DNA from: Bacteroides sp. UBA7333
Lineage (GTDB): Bacteria > Bacteroidota > Bacteroidia > Bacteroidales > Bacteroidaceae
Assembly: GCA_002471195.1 (NCBI GenBank)
Contig: DKPN01000028.1
Coordinates: 30,640-66,850 of the forward strand
Direction: 5' to 3'
Length of the DNA stretch: 36,211 nucleotides
Position 1 is the stretch's first letter. Every line of letters begins with the position of its first letter. The notes under the pieces were generated by a model. That model was given only the letters and a program-made list of their open reading frames with translations. It ran no database searches and was not told the DNA's origin. Below are positions 25,386 to 32,819 of this stretch, piece after piece. The position numbers and the translations under genes are program-made.

Positions 25386-27524
25386 TTAGACTTCAATGGC
25401 CAATCCAGGATTAAGTCGCTCCTTTAGTTTAGTGTTGCGTTTGAGCACCGTCATATTGTGGATGGCGTAGGCCAGAGCTTTGGTGGTACCAATGAGTACA
25501 CATATTTTCTTGGCGCGGGTTATTCCGGTGTATATTAAGTTGCGTTGTAGCATCACATAGTGATTCATCAGTACGGGCATTACTACAATCGGATATTCCG
25601 AACCTTGCGACTTGTGAATAGTGGTGGCATAAGCCAATGTCAATTCGTCGAGTTCGCTCACCTCATACTCAACAAGTGTGCCTTCAAAATCGACCATCAG
25701 TGTCCGTTCTTCCATATCTACCTCATCAACATAACCTAGGTCGCCATTGAATACCTTTTTATCATAATTATTGCGAATTTGCATCACGCGGTCGCCTTTG
25801 CGATAAGTAAATCCGCCTCGATTTAAGCCGGTTTTGTTCGGATTGATTTCTTGTTGCAGTGCCATGTTAAGATTGGCCGCACCTACCACGCCCCGTTGCA
25901 TGGGAGTGAGCACTTGTATGTTGTGTGTGGGTAGATGATAGGCTTTGGGTAGGCGATTTTTGACTAATTGCACAATATTGGCAGCCACCTGTTCGGCATC
26001 TTCGCATTGAATAAAGAAGAAGTCGGTATCTGCTCCATTGCTTACATCCGGAAAACGACCTTTATTGATGGCATGTGCACTCATCACAATGCGGCTCGAT
26101 TGTGCTTGGCGGAAGATACGTGTCAAGCGAATTACCGGAATCTTTTGTGAATCGATAATATCGCGAAGCACATTGCCCGCTCCAACACTGGGGAGCTGAT
26201 CGATGTCGCCTACAAACACCAGCCTCATGCCTAGAGGGATGGCTTTCATTAAGCTGTTCATTAAAATAATGTCCATCATACTACACTCATCTACGATTAA
26301 TGCATCGCCCTCTAATGGGTTTTCATCGTTTCGTTTGTAGCCATCCATTGGGTTAAATTCGAGCAGTCGATGAATGGTTTTAGCCTCCATACCCGTTGCT
26401 TCGCTCATTCGTTTGGCGGCTCTACCTGTAGGTGCTGCCAGTAAAATTTTTAAGCCGGCTGTTTTGAGTGCTGCAATGATGCCTTGCGTGGTGGTGGTTT
26501 TACCTGTACCTGGACCACCGGTGAGCACCATTACCTTCGAATCGACCGCTTGGCGAATGGCATCCATCTGAACTTCGTCATACACAATGCCACTCTCTTT
26601 TTCGATAGCTTTGATATTTAATGTGGGACGTTTGCCATTATCGTTGGCCTGCATCAAGGCGATGAGGCGTTTGGCAGTGCCACATTCGGCATGATAAAAG
26701 GGTGGGAGATAGATGGCTTCGCCCTCTTGCTTGAGATCGTCGCTGGCCAGCATGTCGATCAATGCTTTTTTGATAGACTCTTCGTCTGCATCGAGCAAGG
26801 TAGCCGCAGCTTTTATCAGTTGCTCTTCTTCACTATATACGTGCCCATCGTTGCTCAACTGATTGAGGGTATAGAGCAGGCCGCTTCTGCATCGACGCAG
26901 GTCGTTCTTCTCGTATCCCATTTTGGTGGCAATGCCGTCGGCCGTTTTAAAACCGATACCCCAAATATCGTCGGCCAACGTATATGGGTTTCCTTTTACC
27001 TTGTCGATGCTCTCTTTGCCATACTGGCGATATATTTTGGCAGCAAAAGCGGTGCTCACACCATATCCCTGAAGAAACAGCATTACATTTTTAATATCTT
27101 TCTGTTTTTCCCAGCTTTCGCGAATCTGCTCTACACGCACCTTTCCGATGCCTGCCACTTCATAGAGTCGGTCGATGTCGTTTTCAATCACATCGATGGT
27201 TTGCAGTCCGAACTTACCTACAATCAGTTTGGCATATTTGGGCCCGATCCCCTTTATGAGTCCGCTTCCTAAATACTTCTCGATGCCGTAGATGGTAGCA
27301 GGCATCACCTCTTCCCACGACTCCACCACAAACTGACTGCCATATTTCTTATCCATCTTCCACTCGCCATCGCATATCAGTACACTGCCTACGGGCACAT
27401 CCAGCAGGCTGCCCACAATGGTCACCGTGTCTTTGTATCCCTTTGCATTGACTTTCATAATCGAATATCCATTCTCGGTATTCTGGTAAGTGATATGTTC
27501 TACTACACAACGAATCTTTATCAT
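25386..27524 (-). CDS. recD2: ATP-dependent DNA helicase RecD2
   Basis: A superfamily 1B 5'-3' DNA helicase of the RecD2 (RecD-like) type, which acts without RecBC in repair and replication-fork maintenance. It has 712 residues. The N-terminal region carries an OB-like start (CVVEHITYQNTENGYSIMKV) and helix-hairpin-helix repeats (GIGPKYAKLIV, VAGIGKVRVEQI, WGIGFKTADGIA). The helicase core has Walker A GGPGTGKTTT with K342, LIVDECSMMD, VGDIDQLPSVGAG, RIFRQAQ and, in 2B, ATTIHKSQGSEYP and YTGITRAKK. All motifs are intact. The coding sequence is visibly richer in GC than the preceding 25 kb. The IS30 remnant begins directly after its stop. A -7 box lies 39 bp upstream of the start. Confidence 0.93.
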   Translation of the reverse strand: MIKIRCVVEHITYQNTENGYSIMKVNAKGYKDTVTIVGSLLDVPVGSVLICDGEWKMDKKYGSQFVVESWEEVMPATIYGIEKYLGSGLIKGIGPKYAKLIVGKFGLQTIDVIENDIDRLYEVAGIGKVRVEQIRESWEKQKDIKNVMLFLQGYGVSTAFAAKIYRQYGKESIDKVKGNPYTLADDIWGIGFKTADGIATKMGYEKNDLRRCRSGLLYTLNQLSNDGHVYSEEEQLIKAAATLLDADEESIKKALIDMLASDDLKQEGEAIYLPPFYHAECGTAKRLIALMQANDNGKRPTLNIKAIEKESGIVYDEVQMDAIRQAVDSKVMVLTGGPGTGKTTTTQGIIAALKTAGLKILLAAPTGRAAKRMSEATGMEAKTIHRLLEFNPMDGYKRNDENPLEGDALIVDECSMMDIILMNSLMKAIPLGMRLVFVGDIDQLPSVGAGNVLRDIIDSQKIPVIRLTRIFRQAQSSRIVMSAHAINKGRFPDVSNGADTDFFFIQCEDAEQVAANIVQLVKNRLPKAYHLPTHNIQVLTPMQRGVVGAANLNMALQQEINPNKTGLNRGGFTYRKGDRVMQIRNNYDKKVFNGDLGYVDEVDMEERTLMVDFEGTLVEYEVSELDELTLAYATTIHKSQGSEYPIVVMPVLMNHYVMLQRNLIYTGITRAKKICVLIGTTKALAYAIHNMTVLKRNTKLKERLNPGLAIEV

Positions 27525-27562
27525 CTTGGCAATGGTATGGTTTTAGGGTGAATTTCGAAATA

Positions 27563-27570
27563 CAAAGATA
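27563..27570 (-). promoter_or_regulatory. -7 box for recD2
   Basis: On the minus strand it reads TATCTTTG (TAnnTTTG), 38 bp before the recD2 start at 27524. No clear TTTG lies at the -33 position. Confidence 0.5.
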
Positions 27571-27787
27571 CTATTTTGCCCCCAGTCATGCTATAGATAG
27601 ACCCACAAACATAACAGCCTTCTGCAATGAATCCGAATGTAAGTTGAGGCGATGTGCAAAACGAAACGTCATCTTTGTATACTATATTGTTGGGTTCGAA
27701 GCCCGATAATTCAACATAATTCTATATTTTTGAGGTGCGTATAGATAATTATTCAATTGACCTTATAATTTAAAAACAGAATACACG

Positions 27788-28237
27788 ATGAAGATAAACG
27801 ACATTCCTTATAACTATGCACATTGCTATGCCACATCCGAGCAATGCTCGCAAAGCCATCATTGTTTGCGTGGTCATGCTGCACGCATGAATGAAGAGTT
27901 GGCCATGCCCACAGAATCATTGCTATGTATCACACCCCGCTATGTGGCCCAAGTGGCAGAAGGCAGAACCTGCACACACTTTCGTAGCGATGTATTGTTG
28001 CGTTATGCGCGTGGCATGAAGAAGCTGTTCGATCTTGTTCCGAAAGTGAAATATGCAGCCGTGCGAGCACAAGTGATGAATTGCTTTTCGTGCGAACGAG
28101 TATTTTACTATGCACAAAAAGGCGATCAAATCATTTCGCCCAAAGAGCAATTGCGCATCGCTTCGGTATTTAAGAGAGCCGGTCTTCCCGAACCATCGTT
28201 CGATCAATACGAACTTTATCCCGATTGGTCGGAATAA
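27788..28237 (+). CDS. DUF6078 family protein (Cys-rich N-terminus)
   Basis: A 149-residue soluble protein resembling DUF6078, a Bacteroidales family of unknown function. The N-terminus has IPYNYAHCYATSEQCSQSHHCLRG (C13, C19, C26), spacing that could bind a metal or cluster, then LLCITPRYV and a CTHF motif; a further CFSC pair lies near residue 99-102. The middle helix is basic (SDVLLRYARGMKKLFDLVPKVKYAAVRAQV), and the end has EQLRIASVFKRAGLPEPSFDQYELYPDW. It is a single-gene unit followed by a phased dyad array. The assignment rests on the shared opening and the cysteine pattern. Confidence 0.65.
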   Translation: MKINDIPYNYAHCYATSEQCSQSHHCLRGHAARMNEELAMPTESLLCITPRYVAQVAEGRTCTHFRSDVLLRYARGMKKLFDLVPKVKYAAVRAQVMNCFSCERVFYYAQKGDQIISPKEQLRIASVFKRAGLPEPSFDQYELYPDWSE

Positions 28238-28261
28238 CCAATGTCATAATATCCTTGAATT

Positions 28262-28350
28262 AATTTACTGCATCAGGCTGTGCAGTAATGCTGCATTGCT
28301 TGTACAGTAATACTGCATAGCCTATTCAGTAATGTTGCACAGCATGTGCA
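28262..28350. repeat. tandem array of about 22-bp units, each a short dyad
   Basis: Three adjacent 22-bp units begin at 28283, 28305 and 28327, each starting CAGTAAT. The cores are dyads: TGCAG-N5-CTGCA in the first, CAGT-AAT-ACTG in the second, and a weaker CAG..TTG in the third. A degenerate copy with CTGCA precedes them, and CAG begins a fourth. The units diverge between the cores. The 22-bp period is about two helical turns, so the dyads face the same side of the helix. The array lies in the 266-bp gap between the DUF6078 and Crp/Fnr genes. Confidence 0.6.
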
Positions 28351-28460
28351 GTGTAGTTGTTTTAATTATCCATGAGGGTGGTTCTCATTCTCTCGTATTG
28401 CCGAATGCCATCGTCATTATACAAAAGATATATCATCGGTCGTAAACCATCTTATCAAAC

Positions 28461-28476
28461 TATTTTTGTAATTTTG
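28461..28476 (+). promoter_or_regulatory. two adjoining -7 boxes for the Crp/Fnr gene
   Basis: TATTTTTG (28461-28468) and TAATTTTG (28469-28476) both fit TAnnTTTG and lie 27-35 bp before the ATG at 28504. The -33 element is not clear. Confidence 0.45.
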
Positions 28477-28503
28477 TAACCCCACCACATATCGTAAGAG
28501 CAG

Positions 28504-29067
28504 ATGGATGTAGTTATTAATTCTATAAACAGGTTTCTTAAAATGAGCCATGCCACCGAGCAAGAGTTTGTCTCTTGTTTGCAATGTGTGACCTTACCCA
28601 AGAAGGCTATCTTAATAGATCCCGGTATAAAAAATCATAACATTTATTTTGTCGAAAAGGGCATTGCGCGTGCCTACAATATTGTTGATGGCAAAGAGGT
28701 TACTTCGTGGTTTAGCAAAGAAGGCGATTTGCTCTATTCTACCAATAGTTTTCATGGAAAGGTTGATGGATATGAAAATGAGACGGTACAAATGCTCGAA
28801 GATGCTACGCTATATTATATGCCAATCAGTAGGCTTGAAGAGCTTTGCGCTACACATGTAGAAATAGCCAATTGGATGCGATTGATTCATCAGAGAGCTT
28901 TTGTTGAGATTGAACGAAGGCTTATTTATCGCCTTTATATGTCGGCCGAAGAGCGTTACAATGATTTAATGACTAACCATGCTTATCTGTTTCAACGTGT
29001 CAACTTGGGGTATATTGCCTCTTATCTAGGCATGTCGCATGTTACTTTGTGTGCATTGCGAAAATAA
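28504..29067 (+). CDS. Crp/Fnr family transcriptional regulator
   Basis: A 187-residue regulator with an N-terminal cyclic-nucleotide-binding-like sensor (about 15-125: KKAILIDPGIKNHNIYFVEKGIARAYN, DGKEVTSWFSKEGDLLY, YENETVQMLEDATLYYMPISRLEEL) and a short C-terminal helix-turn-helix (about 150-187). It lacks the arginine-serine phosphate-binding loop of true cAMP receptors, as is usual in this Bacteroidota subgroup, so the ligand is unknown. The recognition helix reads YLGMSHVTLCALRK, whereas relatives usually have TLSRIR; the protein stops at once after it, so DNA binding may be altered. It lies 78 bp before the acyltransferase on the same strand and is preceded by the dyad array. Confidence 0.85.
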   Translation: MDVVINSINRFLKMSHATEQEFVSCLQCVTLPKKAILIDPGIKNHNIYFVEKGIARAYNIVDGKEVTSWFSKEGDLLYSTNSFHGKVDGYENETVQMLEDATLYYMPISRLEELCATHVEIANWMRLIHQRAFVEIERRLIYRLYMSAEERYNDLMTNHAYLFQRVNLGYIASYLGMSHVTLCALRK

Positions 29068-29113
29068 GCACTTTTTCTTTAAGTAGTTAAAAGAAACTCG
29101 GTATTGCATTTAT

Positions 29114-29121
29114 TACTTTTG
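29114..29121 (+). promoter_or_regulatory. -7 box for the acyltransferase gene
   Basis: TACTTTTG fits TAnnTTTG, 24 bp before the ATG at 29146. It makes the in-frame ATG at 29104 unlikely as a start because that lies upstream of the box. Confidence 0.5.
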
Positions 29122-29145
29122 TGCACACATTTTAAAGTAATAGAT

Positions 29146-30299
29146 ATGCCGCAAAACTCAGTTCAACACCAAGCACACAGAATAGTATGGGTCGATGTTC
29201 TTCGATTTATAGCCATTTTTATGGTAATTTGTATTCACTGTTCCGATCCGTTTAATGTATCGCCCGAAGCTCGTTCGAACCCTGAATTTAATTTCTGGGG
29301 ATCGTTCTATGGTTCCTTTCTACGTCCTTGTGTTCCTCTTTTTGTAATGATAACAGGTTTGTTATTGTTGCCCGTGAAGATGAAGCTGGAAGATTTCTAC
29401 AAAAAACGACTTCTTCGCATTGCCGTCCCTTTTTTGATATGGTCGGTGCTTTACAATCTTTTTCCATGGATAACCGGTGTTTTAGGATTATCGCCCACCA
29501 TCATATCCGATGTCTTTGCCTATGCCTCGCCCGATGCCTCACAATCGTTTGCCGATGCCATGAAAAATATAGCTTTGATACCTTTGAACTTCAATACTTA
29601 TACAGTTCCTATGTGGTATCTCTATATGCTCATCGGTCTTTATCTATACATGCCTTTCTTCTCTGCTTGGATCGAAAAGTCGAACCTCAAACAGAAGAAA
29701 ATATTCCTTGGTATTTGGGCATTTACCCTTTTCCTACCTTATGCGTATGAGTTTATATCTCCACAATTATTTGGTATTTGTGCGTGGAACTCATTTGGCA
29801 CATTTTATTATTTTGCCGGATTCAATGGATATCTGCTTTTAGGGTATTATTTAGCAAAAGATGTAAAGTTGTGGAGTTGGGGAAAGGCTTTGGCCATTAG
29901 TATTCCATTGTTTATAATAGGCTACATGGCTCCTACATCGGATTTAAAGCCATGACGGCAAATGCATTGTGTAGCGAAGAGCAGATGGAAATGTTTTTTC
30001 TATATTGCTCGCCCAATGTTTTGCTCATGACTATTTCCCTCTTTTTGATGGTTCGACAAATTAAATTTACTTCTCAAAAGTGGGTTCGTGCGTTTGCCAA
30101 TATTACTAAATGCGGTTTGGGCATTTATGTGTTGCACTACTTCATTGTGGGTCTTGGATACTGGATGGCCGATATAATGCAAATCCCTATCTCATTGAAA
30201 ATTCCGGTAACGGCAGTCATTGTATTTCTTATATGTTGGGGCGTGGTAGCACTTAGTTTTCGTTTATTCCCTAAAGCATCGAAGTGGGTATTTGGATGA
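29146..30299 (+). pseudogene. acyltransferase 3 family membrane protein, split by a frameshift
   Basis: An integral membrane O-acyltransferase of the acyltransferase_3 (OafA-like) family, which transfers acyl groups to cell-surface carbohydrates. The first frame (29146-29955, 269 residues) has the family opening RIVWVDVLRFIAIFMVICIHCSDPF with the expected His in helix 1, the RPCVPLFVMITGLLLLP segment and about seven to eight helices. It runs off into APTSDLKP and stops. The second frame (29952-30299) continues with the missing last helices (MTANALCSEEQMEMFFLYCSPN, GLGIYVLHYFIVGLGYWM). Inserting one base after 29931 would restore ...GYMATYIGFKAMTANAL..., so a 1-bp deletion is likely, in the strain or in the read. 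The stop and the downstream ATG overlap as ATGA, so reinitiation into two polypeptides is conceivable. Confidence 0.8.
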
Positions 30300-30307
30300 T
30301 GTAAAAT

Positions 30308-32269
30308 CTATGCTATAACGACTTTATACACTTCATTGTCAATCTTAAGAAAATATATCCCTGAGTCGGTAGTGGTAAACTGTAATTTGTCGGTTATTTG
30401 TTGCGACAGCAACAGTTTACCATTGCTATTATATATATCGATCATCGAAGATTGATTATCATGTTGATTGATCACGTGTATTGTTTTATCGATCACATAC
30501 ACCGTATACTGTTTTTTTGTTTCGACAGAGGAAATGTTAGTGGCCGAATTAGTGCCTTCTAAGTCGAAGTTGGTGATTTGCCATGTGGCATTGCTTTCGG
30601 TCAATGTCGATACATATTTAAAAGCAATGCGTATGTTGTCTTTTAAATATCTTTGAGGAATGTCAATAGGTCCCGATGAGGCATAAGTCCAGTTCATCCC
30701 ATTGGGATAGTTGGGTACGATTAATTGCTCCCATATGGCAGTTTCAACATCATTATTGTAGTCATCCGATATCCAGAGAGTTTGGTAACTTCTTTTTTTG
30801 TTGTCTCTATCGTAATTGATGGCATGGTCGAATTGAAGCTTAGCCGATGTATGATTAGATAGATTGAGTGCAGGTGAAACTAGCCAATCGATATTGTAGT
30901 TGTTTTGATTGGCGTATCCACTCATGCGTGCACCATAGCTTGCGTCCGAAAACCATGTTTGATATCCTTCAACGCTTTGTGGGGTAAAGGGAGCCAAGCT
31001 ACTTTTAAAGTCGGTAACTATTTTTATTTGTTCGCCCTCGGTAGGGGGATCGATGGTGTGATTGCCTAAGCGAAGGCCGATAATAACGGGATCGTGATCG
31101 GAACTGCGAAACATGTTATGCTCTGTGTTGTCTTTTCGCTCATTGCTATTGATATGGTAGGTGGTAGCACCTGTAATTTGATTCATCATACTGCTCGATG
31201 CCAATGCATGGTCGAGCCGTTCTACTGTTTGATTGTACACTATCGAATATCCGTTTGGCTCAAACTCATTCATCACACAGTTATACCCTTGATCATAAAG
31301 CATCTTTACGGGAATTTCGCCTGTACATGAGTTCAAATCGCCCATTACGAGAATATCGGCATCGGCATACTGAAGGGGTACGGTAGTGTTTAACGTTTGA
31401 ATTAAGTGTGAGGCATTGGTGATGCGTGTTCCTTCCGATTGATCGGCGGTGGTGTCTTTCGCTTTAAAATGGTTCATGCTGAATACAAACTTCTCGCTTG
31501 TGCTACGCTCAACGAATCCTTGAATGATATTTCGTTTTTTGTAAATACGGTCGGTCGATGCTTCTGTAAGTCCGCCATAAGGTGCCACTTTATCTTTTTT
31601 ATATATAAACCCTGCACGACTATAGATGGCTGACGAATCGGTAATATTGTCGGCTATAGCTGCATAAATATCTGCACCAATAGCCTTGTTAAGCGTCGAA
31701 ACAATTGAATTCATCGCCGAAGGATATTCGCCTACTTCGCATAAACCAAAGATATCGGCATCGATATTTTTTAGTGCTTCAATCACTTTAATGGTTTTGG
31801 TTTCGTATCCATCTATCCCAATAAAGAACTTCTCTACGTTGAATCCGCATACTTTTAAATGATAGTCGCCAATAGGTTGGTGTTGCGTGGGGCGGGTATG
31901 GTTCATATAAGTGGCATTGCTCATGAGTGTAGCATATTGGGCGGTAGTAACTTTCAGAGTGACGTTAGTCAGTTTGGTTCCCAATCTTAAATGGTTGCTC
32001 AATGAATTGTCGGTCATCGAAAATGTATAGGCCTCTCTAGGCAGATTTCCTTGTTCGCATTCATTTTGTATGCGATGGTCGGATACCCACATGTATCGAG
32101 GTTGACTACCCCATCCATTGATGTGTAACGTGTCGGTTAGTTGCAACGTCTGACCGATATAAGGGGTCATATCTCCCGATTGAAACAGTTGTGCAAACGA
32201 TATGGAAGTTTGCGATGATAAAGCGATAATACAATAAAGGAACGCAACAAAACAAGCGACTCTTTTCAT
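30308..32269 (-). CDS. secreted endonuclease/exonuclease/phosphatase protein with T9SS-type tail
   Basis: A 653-residue exported protein: signal peptide about 1-20, an N-terminal beta domain (21-130), an EEP-fold nuclease/phosphatase domain (about 137-400), a jelly-roll-like domain (about 415-570) and a C-terminal sorting tail (about 590-653). EEP catalytic residues are present: N144 in CGFNVEKFF, E178 in LCEVGEY, H267 in MNHFKAK, D311 and N313 in MGDLNS, D353 in RLDHA, and D391-H392 in SSDHDP. The tail (IDIYNSNGKLLLSQ..., GIYFLKIDNEVYKVVIA) is the pattern of type IX secretion substrates. It is probably an extracellular DNase used for nutrient or matrix DNA. It converges on the acyltransferase with 8 bp between stops and no hairpin. 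Confidence 0.87.
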   Translation of the reverse strand: MKRVACFVAFLYCIIALSSQTSISFAQLFQSGDMTPYIGQTLQLTDTLHINGWGSQPRYMWVSDHRIQNECEQGNLPREAYTFSMTDNSLSNHLRLGTKLTNVTLKVTTAQYATLMSNATYMNHTRPTQHQPIGDYHLKVCGFNVEKFFIGIDGYETKTIKVIEALKNIDADIFGLCEVGEYPSAMNSIVSTLNKAIGADIYAAIADNITDSSAIYSRAGFIYKKDKVAPYGGLTEASTDRIYKKRNIIQGFVERSTSEKFVFSMNHFKAKDTTADQSEGTRITNASHLIQTLNTTVPLQYADADILVMGDLNSCTGEIPVKMLYDQGYNCVMNEFEPNGYSIVYNQTVERLDHALASSSMMNQITGATTYHINSNERKDNTEHNMFRSSDHDPVIIGLRLGNHTIDPPTEGEQIKIVTDFKSSLAPFTPQSVEGYQTWFSDASYGARMSGYANQNNYNIDWLVSPALNLSNHTSAKLQFDHAINYDRDNKKRSYQTLWISDDYNNDVETAIWEQLIVPNYPNGMNWTYASSGPIDIPQRYLKDNIRIAFKYVSTLTESNATWQITNFDLEGTNSATNISSVETKKQYTVYVIDKTIHVINQHDNQSSMIDIYNSNGKLLLSQQITDKLQFTTTDSGIYFLKIDNEVYKVVIA

Positions 32270-32463
32270 CTTCTCTTTTATAATTTATTAAATGTGATGC
32301 AAAATTGCGAATAATTTGTGAGATATTCTTTCTTCTTAAAGAAAGATGGGATAAGTTTAATAATAATGCAACTTCTACTATTGATTCATTGAAGAATACG
32401 GTGTAGAATGTAGAATAATATGCGATAATGACTGAGAAAGTATAACTTAAAATGATATACTAT

Positions 32464-32495
32464 TTTGAGGGCGTTGGCTAAATTATATAACTTTG
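32464..32495 (+). promoter_or_regulatory. complete Bacteroidota promoter for the DUF4250 gene
   Basis: TTTG (32464-32467), 20 bp spacer, TAACTTTG (32488-32495): the TTTG / TAnnTTTG pair with normal spacing, 21 bp before the ATG at 32517. It excludes the in-frame ATG at 32493, which lies inside the -7 box. Confidence 0.65.
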
Positions 32496-32516
32496 CATTT
32501 TTATTACTATTCGATT

Positions 32517-32693
32517 ATGGAATTACCCAAAGATACAATGATGCTTTTTAGTTTTATCAATATGAAACTACGCGATCAATATGCATCGCTCGATTTGCTG
32601 TGCGAAGACTTAAACATCGATAAAGAACAACTCATTTCACAATTGTCGGCAGCTGGTTTTGAGTATAATGCCGAGCTGAATAAATTCTGGTGA
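32517..32693 (+). CDS. DUF4250 domain-containing protein
   Basis: A 58-residue soluble protein of family DUF4250, which has no known function. It starts MELPKDTMMLFSFINMKLRD and ends in the typical AAGFEYNAELNKFW. The short helical stretch YASLDLLCEDLNIDKEQLISQL resembles a helix-turn-helix, so nucleic-acid contact is possible but unproven. The ATG at 32517 was chosen because an upstream in-frame ATG falls within the promoter. It is 126 bp upstream of the chloride transporter gene on the same strand and could share its transcript. Confidence 0.85.
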   Translation: MELPKDTMMLFSFINMKLRDQYASLDLLCEDLNIDKEQLISQLSAAGFEYNAELNKFW

Positions 32694-32819
32694 TTGGTAC
32701 AAGACGATAAAGAATGGGCAGCTGGGGCATCGATAATCAATGCAATGGTTAAAATTTCATTATAAATAACAAACATCTTTATCTTATTTATTGTTTCTAT
32801 GATGGAGTGATGAACTATT

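Noticed and set aside
26691..27272. 193-codon open frame on the plus strand
   Set aside because: It lies wholly antisense to recD2, whose helicase motifs are intact; it has no family resemblance and arises from codon bias of the real gene.
27688..27708. GGGTTCGAAGCCC near-palindrome before the DUF6078 gene, as a tRNA T-arm
   Set aside because: No cloverleaf can be drawn around it, and the flanks do not fit acceptor or anticodon stems.
28283..28348. Short repeats that might be a CRISPR array
   Set aside because: The units are contiguous 22-bp tandem copies without unique spacers, and no cas gene is near.
29328..29750. 140-codon open frame inside the acyltransferase
   Set aside because: It is out of frame with a clear membrane acyltransferase and has no recognisable domain.
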